In this document: positions 27,973 to 36,777 of the stretch, piece after piece
Position numbering within the stretch: position 1 is the first letter of the stretch
Layout: each line of letters opens with the position of its first letter
Assembly: GCF_008312935.1 (NCBI RefSeq)
Contig: NZ_VSZO01000001.1
Span: 558,001-622,000 of the forward strand
Reading direction: 5' to 3'
DNA from: Roseiconus lacunae
Lineage (GTDB): Bacteria > Planctomycetota > Planctomycetia > Pirellulales > Pirellulaceae
DNA: 64,000 nucleotides
Notes under the pieces: generated by a model
What the model saw: only the letters and a program-made list of their open reading frames with translations
The model's database searches: none
Told to the model about the DNA's origin: nothing
Translations under genes and position numbers: made by a program

Positions 27973-29037
27973 CTAGCTCTCCGGCTGTGCGGTGATTTGA
28001 GATTCATACTCCCGCGACGTCTCGACCGATTGCCCCGTTAGATGCGAAACGATCTTGTCGACGTGATCGTGGCAGTTTTCCAGAAAGGTCTTGTACTTAC
28101 TGGTTTGCGAGCCGGCGATCGCCGTTCCGGCAACGTATAAACCGGGGACATTCGTTTCCATCGTCGCTTCGTTGTGCTTCGGACGCTGGACCGAATCGAT
28201 CAAATGCACACCGGCTGACCTCAGGAGTGTCTTGTCTTGGGAGTAACCGATCAAACTGAGCACATCATCGGCAGCAACTTCGATCGGCTCCCCCGAATCG
28301 ATCTTCCGCAGATGGACCGATCGAGACTTGATCTGGACAGCTTCGGTGCCCATCAAACTTTCAATCCGTCCGGCCTTTAGCAGACCGTTAATCTCCGGGC
28401 GGAGCCAGTACTTGATCCCATCTTCGGGAAGCGTTTCGCCTCGATAACTAAGCGCTACCTTTGCGCCGGCGTGGTGCAATCGCAATGCCGCTTCGATCGC
28501 GCTGTTGCGTCCTCCGATGATCAACACGCGGCGTCCAAAATACCGATGCGTCTCACGAAGGTAACCATCGACATGCGGCAGGTCTTCACCGGGTATTCCC
28601 AGTCGCCGGGGATGATCGGTACCGCCGATCGCCAGTACAACTGCGCGAGCCATCCACGTTCGGACCTCTCCACCCGGCTTGGTCGTCACACCAAGTCCGC
28701 CCGATTGCCGCTGGACGTCCACCACCGGACAATACGGATGCACACTCAATCCAAACTGGGACACAACCGACCGCAGGTAAGTGAGGTATTCCTCGCGTGT
28801 GGCTTTGGATTGATCGACGGTCAATAGCGGCACACCCGCGATCGCGATCCGTTCGTTGCTGCTGAACCATCGCGTTTGCGGAGCCCACCAGGAAATGGTC
28901 TGACCGATAGGGCCTGCGTCGAACAATTCGGCCGCCACACCGGCACGCTTCAGTGCGACGCCCAATTCGATCCCGATCGGCCCGGCGCCGACGATCGCTA
29001 CCTCGGTTTTATCGCTGGTGCTGATTGAATCGCTCAT
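27973..29037 (-). CDS. YpdA-like FAD/NAD(P)-dependent oxidoreductase
   Basis: The 354-residue two-dinucleotide-binding flavoprotein has GAGPIGIELG (FAD, residue about 16), a second GxGxxx site in RRVLIIGGRNSAIEAALRL (NAD(P), residue about 170), and a C-terminal LYVAGTAIAG motif. The segment ISWWAPQTRWFSSNERIAIAGVP resembles the conserved early region of YpdA, the bacillithiol disulfide reductase of Firmicutes. Thioredoxin-reductase-type CxxC is absent, as in YpdA. Whether this bacterium makes bacillithiol cannot be told here, so the substrate is open. The start (MSDSISTSDKTEVAIVGAGP) is clear. Confidence 0.75.
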   Translation of the reverse strand: MSDSISTSDKTEVAIVGAGPIGIELGVALKRAGVAAELFDAGPIGQTISWWAPQTRWFSSNERIAIAGVPLLTVDQSKATREEYLTYLRSVVSQFGLSVHPYCPVVDVQRQSGGLGVTTKPGGEVRTWMARAVVLAIGGTDHPRRLGIPGEDLPHVDGYLRETHRYFGRRVLIIGGRNSAIEAALRLHHAGAKVALSYRGETLPEDGIKYWLRPEINGLLKAGRIESLMGTEAVQIKSRSVHLRKIDSGEPIEVAADDVLSLIGYSQDKTLLRSAGVHLIDSVQRPKHNEATMETNVPGLYVAGTAIAGSQTSKYKTFLENCHDHVDKIVSHLTGQSVETSREYESQITAQPES

Positions 29038-29109
29038 CGCTGGTGGGGCTGGAGGTCATTGCAAATCGCATCCGATCGCGCGAGGATGTGCGTGATCGGA
29101 ACCGCTTTA

Positions 29110-29880
29110 TTATTGCGAATCGAACAGCCCGTCGGCTGCCGCGGCGTCTAGAACGACGGTGACGCCAACGTGCTGCCTTAGAAAACTCGCCGGAACCTCG
29201 TCAGTCACCTCGCCGAACAGCATTGACTTGATCGCGGCTGTCTTCCCACTTCCGATTGCCAGCAGGACGATCTTCTTCGCTTGCAAGATCGTCGCGATCC
29301 CCATCGTGATCGCTTCGCGGGGCACTTCATCCGGCGAATCAAAGAAGCGAGCATTTTTTTCGATCGTGTCATCGGTCAAATCAACCCGTCGCGTCCGACT
29401 GTCCACTGACGATCCGGGTTCGTTGAACGCGATATGCCCGTTGTGCCCGATCCCCAGTAGCTGCAAGTCGATCCCGCCGTGCGATTGGATACTGTCTTCG
29501 TAGGCGGTGCAGTGTGCGGGGACATCCGACGCAAGCCCGTCGGGAACGTGAGTCCTCTCAGGGGCGATGTCAACTTTTGAAAACAACGTTTGGTTCATGA
29601 ACGACCGATAGCTTTGCGGATGATCTCCCGATAAGCCAACGTATTCATCCAGGTTAAATGACGTCGCTTCGGCAAAGCTAATCTGACCGTCGCGATGGAG
29701 CTCAATCAGGTTTTCATACGTTTTCAACGGAGTCCCTCCGGTCGCCAACCCAAGCACTGATTGGGGGCGTTCGCGAAGTTGGTCGGCGATCAAGTCGGCA
29801 GTGGTGCGGGAAGCCGCGTCGGAATCCTCGCAAACGATCACCCTGATTCCGTTAACGACGTCGTTCACTTTGAAGCCCAT
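29110..29880 (-). CDS. nagB: Glucosamine-6-phosphate deaminase
   Basis: NagB converts glucosamine-6-phosphate to fructose-6-phosphate and ammonia in amino-sugar catabolism. The family motifs are intact: LGLATGGTPL, SFNLDEYVGLSGDHPQSYRSFM, the lid region HVPDG, LGIGHNGHIAFNEPGS, and TMGIATILQAKKIVLLAIG. Length is 256 residues, near the usual. The gene overlaps the stop of the upstream HD-domain gene by 16 bp on the same strand, so translation is probably coupled. No nagA or transporter is nearby. Confidence 0.93.
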   Translation of the reverse strand: MGFKVNDVVNGIRVIVCEDSDAASRTTADLIADQLRERPQSVLGLATGGTPLKTYENLIELHRDGQISFAEATSFNLDEYVGLSGDHPQSYRSFMNQTLFSKVDIAPERTHVPDGLASDVPAHCTAYEDSIQSHGGIDLQLLGIGHNGHIAFNEPGSSVDSRTRRVDLTDDTIEKNARFFDSPDEVPREAITMGIATILQAKKIVLLAIGSGKTAAIKSMLFGEVTDEVPASFLRQHVGVTVVLDAAAADGLFDSQ

Positions 29881-31244
29881 TGGTTCTCCGATTGTTGAGC
29901 CGTTTCGAGCAAAAGATCGGCCCAGTGTTGATTGGTGGGGAGTTTGTCGCGAAGCTGATCGCGGAGTCCGGGACGGACGAACAGTCGGACCCGTTTGACG
30001 TGGTGGTCAAATTGACGTTCGGCAAGTACGGCGGCAACCGGAGAAACGTCTCCGAGTCGAGATCGTGTGCCGTCTTTATGAATCACGGTGGTGTTGATAT
30101 CGACTTCCAATTTGACCGGCGGGGCATCGATCAATAAATCGGCCGGTGCGAGCGCGACTCGGTACCGTTTGGATAACTCCTGAGCCAACGTTTCGGACAA
30201 CGCGACCAGCCACCAGTGTGGTCGATGTGCCAGTGCCTGATGAACCGCTTCGCCGTTAAGCATGCTAAATTCGGCCACCCGTTTAAAAAGTTGTCGGCGG
30301 GCACCAAACAAACCTTCGACCATCGGTTCGGCGAGGCTTCCGGCGGCGGTCCGGCGGAGCTGGGCGATCCATTCGGCATCAGCGAATTTCAGCGACGCCG
30401 ATAAGTCGATCCGGTGATGCAATAAGAACACCGCCCGCTGCAACATCGCCGTCGCCGACCGAACGGCGTGGTGCCAATACACTTCGCTGAACATGATGTA
30501 TCTGGAAAAGACCATCATTTCGGCCGCGGTGCGTCCCTTTTCGCCGACGGCGAGGCGAGATGATTGGGGATCGATTACCAGCGACGAAATCAAACGTCCG
30601 GCATCAAAGTTTCGGCCATAGTCGACACCGCAGTGCAAGCTATCACGCTGCAGGTAATCCAACTTGTCGATGTCGACCGGACCGCTAAGGCAACTGGCTA
30701 AGAATTGCTTGGCACGGAATGGCCCGTCCGTGCGATTCTGGTTGTCTCCGGCCAACAACGCGACAACATCTTCGGCCGAACAGCGCCAATCGCGATCGAT
30801 CAGATCAGCCAATTCGCCACTTCGAATCAAGTCGATCGCACGCTGCTCATGACGAGGGATTTCGTCTAGCTGCATATCTTCGATCGGATGACAAAACGGC
30901 CAATGTCCGATGTCGTGCAATAGTGCCGCCAGCACGAACGCGTCGCAATGGGGTTCGTCCAGCCAATCCGATGCCACCGAGTCCCCCAAAAACCGGGCGA
31001 GAAATCGCAGGGCGTTTTGATAAACCCCCAACGTATGCTCCAAACGCGTGTGCATCGCCCCGGGGTAAACGGTTGAAACCAATCCGAGTTGACTGATTCC
31101 GGCAAGCCGATGCATCGCCGCGGTGTCCAACAATCGTCGAACACGATCCGATAGCGGTACCGAATCTGAAGGCGGAACACGAACGAGCGAACCAGATCCC
31201 GCGCCGGCTTGGTGAAAAAGATCGATTTCGGGAAGGCGAGTCAC
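29865..31244 (-). CDS. HD-domain metal-dependent phosphohydrolase (dGTPase/SAMHD1-like)
   Basis: The 459-residue protein has the HD signature: HTRLEHTLG (His65, His70), ALLHDIGHWPFCHPIED (His110-Asp111), and the later VDIDKLDYLQRDSLHCGVDYG, the block that gives the final metal-ligand Asp. The overall layout matches SAMHD1/YwfO-type HD hydrolases that split nucleotides. The substrate is not certain. It starts with GTG at 31244 and shares GTGA with the stop of the preceding gene (31241-31244), a strong sign of translational coupling and support for the start. It overlaps nagB by 16 bp at the other end. Confidence 0.85.
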   Translation of the reverse strand: MTRLPEIDLFHQAGAGSGSLVRVPPSDSVPLSDRVRRLLDTAAMHRLAGISQLGLVSTVYPGAMHTRLEHTLGVYQNALRFLARFLGDSVASDWLDEPHCDAFVLAALLHDIGHWPFCHPIEDMQLDEIPRHEQRAIDLIRSGELADLIDRDWRCSAEDVVALLAGDNQNRTDGPFRAKQFLASCLSGPVDIDKLDYLQRDSLHCGVDYGRNFDAGRLISSLVIDPQSSRLAVGEKGRTAAEMMVFSRYIMFSEVYWHHAVRSATAMLQRAVFLLHHRIDLSASLKFADAEWIAQLRRTAAGSLAEPMVEGLFGARRQLFKRVAEFSMLNGEAVHQALAHRPHWWLVALSETLAQELSKRYRVALAPADLLIDAPPVKLEVDINTTVIHKDGTRSRLGDVSPVAAVLAERQFDHHVKRVRLFVRPGLRDQLRDKLPTNQHWADLLLETAQQSENQWASK

Positions 31245-32053
31245 AGGCGGGGCGATGTCATCGTGAGAGTTGTATTGAAAGCGTCAACGCGAGGTTCCAG
31301 GTGGGCGATTTGCTCGACACGGTCGGACCGCCCAACAAGTTCCTCGTCGAAGTCGTCTTCGGTTTCGACGCCTGCCAATGTAACGCCGCTGGCAAACGCC
31401 AGTAAGACGATTGAAATGAAGTACATGCCGGCGTGAATGATTCCGCTGAAGTACTCGATTTCAAACGTGGCCGCAGACGCGATCGCACCAAGCGCGATCA
31501 TGATGCAAAGTGTCACACCGAACACCGCCCACGACATCTGATTGGTCTGGTCAAGTTCAAGTACGTAAGACGGGACAAATGCGTACACGCACCAAACCAA
31601 CGGAAAGATCGCCGAACATATCAGGACGCGGTTGCGGAGCTCGGGACCCACATAGGGTTCACGTTCTTGGTCGTATAGAAAACTGTAACCTGCCCAAATC
31701 AGTGGCGGCGCCAAAAGCAGCAGCCCGATCAACTTCGCCGCCAACGGAACCCCATCGGGGTGTGTGAACCGAAACACGAACGCGAGTGCGAACACGATCA
31801 CGATCGCGCCAATGGTGATCAACAATCCGGTTCGAGTGACGTCGGTTTCCTTGCGTTCGATCGGCTTCAGGACGCTCTGCCCCTTGCTGTCCTTCGGAGA
31901 ATCATCCTTGGGCGCGTGAATGACGACTTGTTCGTCAAGCGAGGGAATCTCGATTGGCTTTTTGCAACTGGGGCAAGGCCCGGTTTTTCCGGCGAACTTG
32001 TCGCTAACTTGGAATCGCTTCAGGCAATGTCGGCAAGTGACTTGGATCGGCAT
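31241..32053 (-). CDS. Zinc-ribbon multi-pass membrane protein
   Basis: The 270-residue protein begins MPIQVTCRHCLKRFQVSDKF, with a second CPSCKKP pair, giving a CxxC...CxxC zinc ribbon in the cytoplasm. A charged linker leads to about five transmembrane helices (residues about 75-240, for example LLITIGAIVIVFALAFVFRF, AKLIGLLLLAPPLIWAGYSFLY, VLICSAIFPLVWCVYAFVPSY). The C-terminal tail is acidic. The function is unknown. It is the first gene of a tight set (zinc-ribbon, HD hydrolase, nagB) with overlapping stop/start codons. The ribbon closely resembles that of the GYF_2 protein at 60593-61453. Confidence 0.72.
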   Translation of the reverse strand: MPIQVTCRHCLKRFQVSDKFAGKTGPCPSCKKPIEIPSLDEQVVIHAPKDDSPKDSKGQSVLKPIERKETDVTRTGLLITIGAIVIVFALAFVFRFTHPDGVPLAAKLIGLLLLAPPLIWAGYSFLYDQEREPYVGPELRNRVLICSAIFPLVWCVYAFVPSYVLELDQTNQMSWAVFGVTLCIMIALGAIASAATFEIEYFSGIIHAGMYFISIVLLAFASGVTLAGVETEDDFDEELVGRSDRVEQIAHLEPRVDAFNTTLTMTSPRL

Positions 32054-32318
32054 GAATAGGGCCGTTACCGTAAGTGGAAACCGGCGTCAGAAAAGTTGAC
32101 GAGGGCTGGGGGCGTTCTGGATGATCGTAGATACCCCGCTGAAAACTGCGCGGAATCTGTCATGATGTATGGACAGTTTGTCACGCGCGAGTACCGCTTT
32201 GCAACCCACCGCCAGAACGAGTCGGCACTGACTAAGCGATCGCCACGCAAGCCCACCAGGACTGAAAAGGCCAGCGACGATTGCGCTGGCCACCGATGGC
32301 TTTTCCCGGAACCACTGA

Positions 32319-32843
32319 ATGTCTGACGCCCCCGATCCCAATGCCTCACCCGTTCCAGGTGGTGCCGGTCCCGTCGCCCACGTCGTGCTGTATCAACCGG
32401 AAATTCCACCGAACACCGGAAACATCGGTCGGTCATGTGTTGCCGTCGGTGCCAAACTCTGGATCGTTCGTCCCGCAGGATTCGATTACAGCGACGCCCG
32501 TGTTCGCCGCGCGGGACTAGATTACTGGCAGCACTTGGATCTCGAAGACGCCGAAAATTGGACGGAACTGACCGAGAAACTGCCTGCGACAAACATTTAC
32601 TACTTCTCACGATTCGCCGAACGGACGATCTGGGATGTCGAGTTTGACTACGGCGACTGCTTTGTTTTCGGCAGCGAATCGAGTGGCCTGCCACGGTCCA
32701 TCGTACAACCGGGCGACCCCCAAGCCCTACGATTGCCGACCACCAAAGTCGTCCGCAGCTTGAACTTGGCGACTACGGCCGGCATCGTGCTCTTCGAACA
32801 GCAGCGCCAATTGTTTCGGCGATACGGCACACAGCCGTCATAA
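32319..32843 (+). CDS. trmL: tRNA 2'-O-methyltransferase TrmL (SPOUT family)
   Basis: TrmL methylates the 2'-OH of wobble position 34 in tRNA-Leu isoacceptors. The SPOUT fold motifs are clear: VVLYQPEIPPNTGNIGRSC at the start, LWIVRPAGFD, FVFGSESSGLPRSIV (knotted SAM loop), and LRLPTTKVVRSLNLATTAGIVLFE at the end. The 174-residue length includes a short N-terminal tail (MSDAPDPNASPVPGGAGPVA) that E. coli TrmL lacks. ATG 32319 is used. It stands alone; the next gene is beyond a 299-bp gap holding repeat copy C. Confidence 0.93.
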   Translation: MSDAPDPNASPVPGGAGPVAHVVLYQPEIPPNTGNIGRSCVAVGAKLWIVRPAGFDYSDARVRRAGLDYWQHLDLEDAENWTELTEKLPATNIYYFSRFAERTIWDVEFDYGDCFVFGSESSGLPRSIVQPGDPQALRLPTTKVVRSLNLATTAGIVLFEQQRQLFRRYGTQPS

Positions 32844-33012
32844 CACGCATCGGCGAGCGAAACATGCTGTTCGATCACAGTTATTTTGTCAGATTTTGCC
32901 ATCGTTTTTAAGTCGATAACTAACCTGCAAACGGTCATCGCAGCAGAGCGGACGGGTCTGCCTGTATCGTTTCTCGTGCTCCGCCAAGATTTAAGTTTGA
33001 GTTTGGCTCATC

Positions 33013-33070
33013 CGCCGACGGGCGTTAGCCCCGGTTATTGCATAAAAACCATGGCTTGCGCCAATCGGCA
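33013..33070 (-). repeat. 58-bp hairpin repeat, copy C (inverted)
   Basis: Reading the minus strand, it starts TGCCGATTGGCG and ends GGCTAACGCCCGTCGGCG. It aligns without gaps to copies A and B over 58 positions. The 3' half is almost identical to copy B, and the GATGAGCC flank is shared with copy A. It lies upstream of the Wzz-like gene. Confidence 0.78.
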
Positions 33071-33142
33071 AATCTTATTTCCAAAGGGTAACGGAACACT
33101 CGTTTCACTGTCTTACTGTATCACTGGCCGTTTGCAGCATTC

Positions 33143-34786
33143 ATGGACCTTCTCGTCATCTGGGCCCGATCGATTCGCCGGCACGTCGTTTTGACGTTTG
33201 CCCCGGTCGTGATCATCGTTGCCTTGACGGTATTGGTGATTCTGTATTTTCCACGCACCTACCGCTCGCGATCACAACTGTTGCTTCGGGTCGGCCACGA
33301 AAATGCCACGATCGACCCGACCGTCGAAGCTGCCGGACAGATGGTCAACTTGCAGGTGACGCGCAAGAACGACATCGAAACCGCGCTCCAAGTGATGCAC
33401 AGCCGATCGGTGCTCGCCGAAGTCGTCGATCGACTCGGTTCCGAACTGATCCTGCAAGGCGATCGCGCCGCCAACCAAACCTCTGCGGTCACCGAACAAG
33501 CGACTGATTCAGCCGCCGGCTGGCTCAGTCAACTAAAAAACTCCGCCGGTGCGGCAATCGCATCGATCGATCCGATCACCGACCGCGAACGAGCCATCCG
33601 CGAACTTGGCAGCCACCTAGAGGTCTTTGCCACCAGCGAAGCAAGCGTGGTCGATGCCGAGTACCGAGCAAAATCACCCACCCTCGCACAGCAGATCCTC
33701 GCGACTTGGCTGAATTGCTACCTCGGCAAACATGCCGAACTGCACCGAACCAGCGGCGCTCATCAATTCTTTCTTGCCGAAGAAGATGAAATGCGTACCA
33801 AGCTCGAACAGGCTTATGCGGATTTGCGAGCGGCGAAAACGGAAAGTGAGTTGGTCACCGTCGCCGGGCATCAAAAGCTGCTCGAGAATCAACTCGCCCA
33901 AGTGCGACAATCGTTGTCTCAGACCGAAACGCTGCTCGCCGGAAGCCAAGCTCGCTCCGAAATACTACTCGCCTCTTTATCCAAAACCGAAAACCGCACC
34001 GTCACCGACGAGGTCAAAGGCAAGGCGAACGAAGCCCGTGACGAAATGCGCGGCCGGTTGTTCGAGTTGGAAGTCCTCGAAAGAGAGTTTGCCGCAAAAT
34101 ACAAGTCCGATCATCCACGACTGATCACCATCCGTAGCCAACTCGCCGAAGCCCAACAAATCGTCGACCAGCAGGACGAAGGTCGCGCCGAAATCACCAG
34201 CGGGATCAACCCCGTGTTTCAGCAATTGCAACAAGAACTGCTGATGGAGAAAGCCGCCGAAGCGGGGCATCAACGACAACGTGAAACCCTGCTCGCCCAA
34301 GTCAAACAACTGCAGTCAGAAATGGCTGACCTGAATACGACCGAGCAACACATTTCGTTTTTGGATCGCCGCGTCGATGTACTCCAACGTCAGTATGCCG
34401 AACACAGCAAACGATTGGACCAAGCGAGGATTGACGAAGCGCTGCGGCAACGTCGCATTACAAGCGTGAACGTGATTCAGAATGCGAGCCTCGAAGAACG
34501 GCCGATCAGCCCCAAGAAATCGCTCGTCGCCGCGTTGGGCATGTTCGCTAGCTTCGCAACAATTCTTGGTTTGCCGTTACTACTCGCCGGCTGGGATGAA
34601 ACAAAGCAGGCATCAGAACCGCTGACCGATCTCCCTGCTTGTCCTCCGATAAACGCAACTGGATCGTCGAACCGAGCAGACGAGGAAGAAGCTCGCTTGG
34701 ATTCGATGTTCCAAGACACCACTCCTCAACCGTCAGGTGCTGCGTCACATGACAATGAAGACCCCGCCAAGCGGCTGGCGAAGTAA
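33143..34786 (+). CDS. Wzz/GumC-like polysaccharide chain-length or export protein
   Basis: The 547-residue protein has the Wzz architecture: an N-terminal transmembrane helix (LTFAPVVIIVALTVLVILYF, residues 18-37), a long periplasmic alpha-helical/coiled-coil region (about 210-440, e.g. EEDEMRTKLEQAYADLRAAK), a PISPKK motif after ASLEERP, and a second helix (LVAALGMFASFATILGLPLLLAG). It lacks the cytoplasmic tyrosine-kinase domain that many GumC/BY-kinases carry, so a separate kinase would have to supply that role. It probably governs polysaccharide length or export in the inner membrane. ATG 33143 follows a 299-bp promoter-sized gap, and the O-antigen ligase-like gene follows 6 bp after its stop. 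Confidence 0.85.
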   Translation: MDLLVIWARSIRRHVVLTFAPVVIIVALTVLVILYFPRTYRSRSQLLLRVGHENATIDPTVEAAGQMVNLQVTRKNDIETALQVMHSRSVLAEVVDRLGSELILQGDRAANQTSAVTEQATDSAAGWLSQLKNSAGAAIASIDPITDRERAIRELGSHLEVFATSEASVVDAEYRAKSPTLAQQILATWLNCYLGKHAELHRTSGAHQFFLAEEDEMRTKLEQAYADLRAAKTESELVTVAGHQKLLENQLAQVRQSLSQTETLLAGSQARSEILLASLSKTENRTVTDEVKGKANEARDEMRGRLFELEVLEREFAAKYKSDHPRLITIRSQLAEAQQIVDQQDEGRAEITSGINPVFQQLQQELLMEKAAEAGHQRQRETLLAQVKQLQSEMADLNTTEQHISFLDRRVDVLQRQYAEHSKRLDQARIDEALRQRRITSVNVIQNASLEERPISPKKSLVAALGMFASFATILGLPLLLAGWDETKQASEPLTDLPACPPINATGSSNRADEEEARLDSMFQDTTPQPSGAASHDNEDPAKRLAK

Positions 34787-34792
34787 ACGCTC

Positions 34793-36190
34793 ATGCCCCA
34801 GCCGCCGCTTCGCCATCCGCCGGTGCATTCACAACGAGTCAGGCAGCAGGTGACTCGGCACGGCATCTTACTGACCAAACTCGCCGACATGCGAACTTGG
34901 TTGTCGAGTGCCCAAACCCGGACACGGTTCTGCATCGCGGTGATCTATCTGCTTCCGCTGCTTACATACACTACACCTGGAATTCCGCCGGAGAACGCCG
35001 GACTGGATCGATACTTCGCGCTCACCAAAGCCATTCTCTTGGCATCGACCGTCGCGATCGGTTCACTGATTATCGTGTTCGGTTTTCGCTCGAATTCGAT
35101 CGACCGGTCAGTTCAATCGTTCGGCGGATGGCTGCTCTTTTTCGCATGGGCGGTGACCACCATTTTATGGTCACCGTTAAAAACGGTTTCGCTTAGCCAA
35201 GCCGGCGGTCTATTCTCATTGTTGCTGCATTCGATCATTGTCGCTTCGGTCTGCGACCATCGCGGGAATGTTTCACGGCTTTTTCGGCACCTCTGCCAAA
35301 GTCTAATTCTGTTGGCGACCTTCATCGTAACGGTCTACGTCTTCGATCCGGTGACTTCGGGACTGGACCGTGAAATTCTGAACGTCCAAGGCGACGGTTT
35401 GGTTCACCCGACGGCGTCAGGCGCCGCCGCCGCACTTGGGTTACTGCTGGCAACGATTGCGTACACCGCGTTTCGCTTTCATTGGTCAGCTCGCGTGCTG
35501 GCCGTTAGTATTTTGACCTGTGGCCCGCTGCTGCTGCTTAGCAACAGTCGTACGGCGACGGTGCTCGCCGGACTGATCATCCCGGTATGTCTGTTTTCCT
35601 TTGGTTCGACCCGTCGCCGCGGCGCGATGATTGTCGGTGCGGCGGTTCTCTCGCTGGTGGTAATCATCGTCGATCCGGGCTTCACACTGATCGATCAAGG
35701 GCTCGGATCGAGCGTTCAATATCTGATGCGAGGCCAAGACCTTGCCCAGTTGCGTCAAGCTTCCGGTAGGCAAGAGATGTGGACCGCGATTTGGTCGGAA
35801 TACTTACACGCTCCGCTGACCGGTCATGGTTATTATGTGACCAGTCGAACCGGCAGCCTTTACGTTTGGAATCACTTTGCCAACCACACCGCCCACAACA
35901 TCTACCTGCAAATCTTCGCGGGGACCGGGCTGATCGGTTTCACGCTATGGAGCGTTGCCATGGTCACGGTGATCGTCCAATGCTGGCGACTATGGGAAAT
36001 CGACCGCTTCACCCGTCACCTTGCGTGGTCACTATTCTTCTGTGCGTTGTGGTATATGGGCTGGAGCCTTGGCAGTGCGTCGTTCATGGGTCCGCTGCGT
36101 TATGAATCTGTGATCGCGTTCACGTTGCTTGGGATCGGCGTCGGCCAAAGCTACCGCGACGCAATTCGAAACAGCAGAATCTCAACCTGA
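34793..36190 (+). CDS. O-antigen ligase/polymerase-like membrane protein
   Basis: The 465-residue integral membrane protein has about ten transmembrane helices and the Wzy_C/O-antigen ligase signature. SNSRTATVLAGLIIP (residue about 245) and the large outside loop with ASGRQEMWTAIWSEYLHAPLTGHGYY and FANHTAHNIYLQIFAGTGLIGF match the family. Such proteins link or polymerise undecaprenyl-carried sugars at the outer face of the inner membrane. The gene starts 6 bp after the Wzz-like stop, so the two are one operon for exopolysaccharide or capsule assembly. No glycosyltransferase or flippase is present here, so the rest of the pathway lies elsewhere. Confidence 0.85.
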   Translation: MPQPPLRHPPVHSQRVRQQVTRHGILLTKLADMRTWLSSAQTRTRFCIAVIYLLPLLTYTTPGIPPENAGLDRYFALTKAILLASTVAIGSLIIVFGFRSNSIDRSVQSFGGWLLFFAWAVTTILWSPLKTVSLSQAGGLFSLLLHSIIVASVCDHRGNVSRLFRHLCQSLILLATFIVTVYVFDPVTSGLDREILNVQGDGLVHPTASGAAAALGLLLATIAYTAFRFHWSARVLAVSILTCGPLLLLSNSRTATVLAGLIIPVCLFSFGSTRRRGAMIVGAAVLSLVVIIVDPGFTLIDQGLGSSVQYLMRGQDLAQLRQASGRQEMWTAIWSEYLHAPLTGHGYYVTSRTGSLYVWNHFANHTAHNIYLQIFAGTGLIGFTLWSVAMVTVIVQCWRLWEIDRFTRHLAWSLFFCALWYMGWSLGSASFMGPLRYESVIAFTLLGIGVGQSYRDAIRNSRIST

Positions 36191-36448
36191 GAAGCGATTG
36201 TCAATTTGATGCCACATCGATGAAGCGTCACCAACCTTGCTAAAGGACACACTGAGCTTTTGTGAGGCACGGTGTCCGCCGACGGTCGTCGTAAAGCCGC
36301 CGTAGAGACTTGAGAACACAGCGAGGGCGTCGTTCACGCCGTCCAAATTCAAAGATGTTGGCTCAACCAACGAATTGGAATGAATGTTGCAACCGAGCGG
36401 TGGCCGATAAAGGGTTGTCTTCCTTCACTTCCATCTACGAGGCCTACG

Positions 36449-36628
36449 ATGGTTACCTTGACTCCGCAATCCGCCGCTGGCGGTGCCACTGGCGCCCAAA
36501 TCGTGATTCAAACGGTTCACGGAAACATGATGTCGATTTCAATTGCAATGCTGCAACAGATCGGAATTGGGCGTGGAACGAGCACCATGCAAGCATCCGG
36601 GGCACGGCAGGCCGAGACCAAGTCATAG
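36449..36628 (+). CDS. Small hypothetical protein
   Basis: A 59-residue frame starting MVTLTPQSAAGGATGAQIVI has a strong-looking site (ACGAGG, six bases before the ATG). The frame can start 69 bp further up, but there the site is weak. The body is Gly/Thr/Ala/Gln-rich, with no signal peptide and no known motif. It sits between the O-antigen ligase gene and the secretin-like gene, on the same strand. Length alone cannot prove it is real. Confidence 0.4.
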   Translation: MVTLTPQSAAGGATGAQIVIQTVHGNMMSISIAMLQQIGIGRGTSTMQASGARQAETKS

Positions 36629-36777
36629 TGTTCACCCCCGGTTGAAACCGTCGCGTTGATGTCGCCGGTTGCGAGAGGAAATACTCGCATGAACCGAGGC
36701 GGGCGACCACTCCCCCATCAGTCTTTCCTCCCTTCGTGTCCTTTTGCTATAGACGATGCGTCTTGCAGCAAAACACA

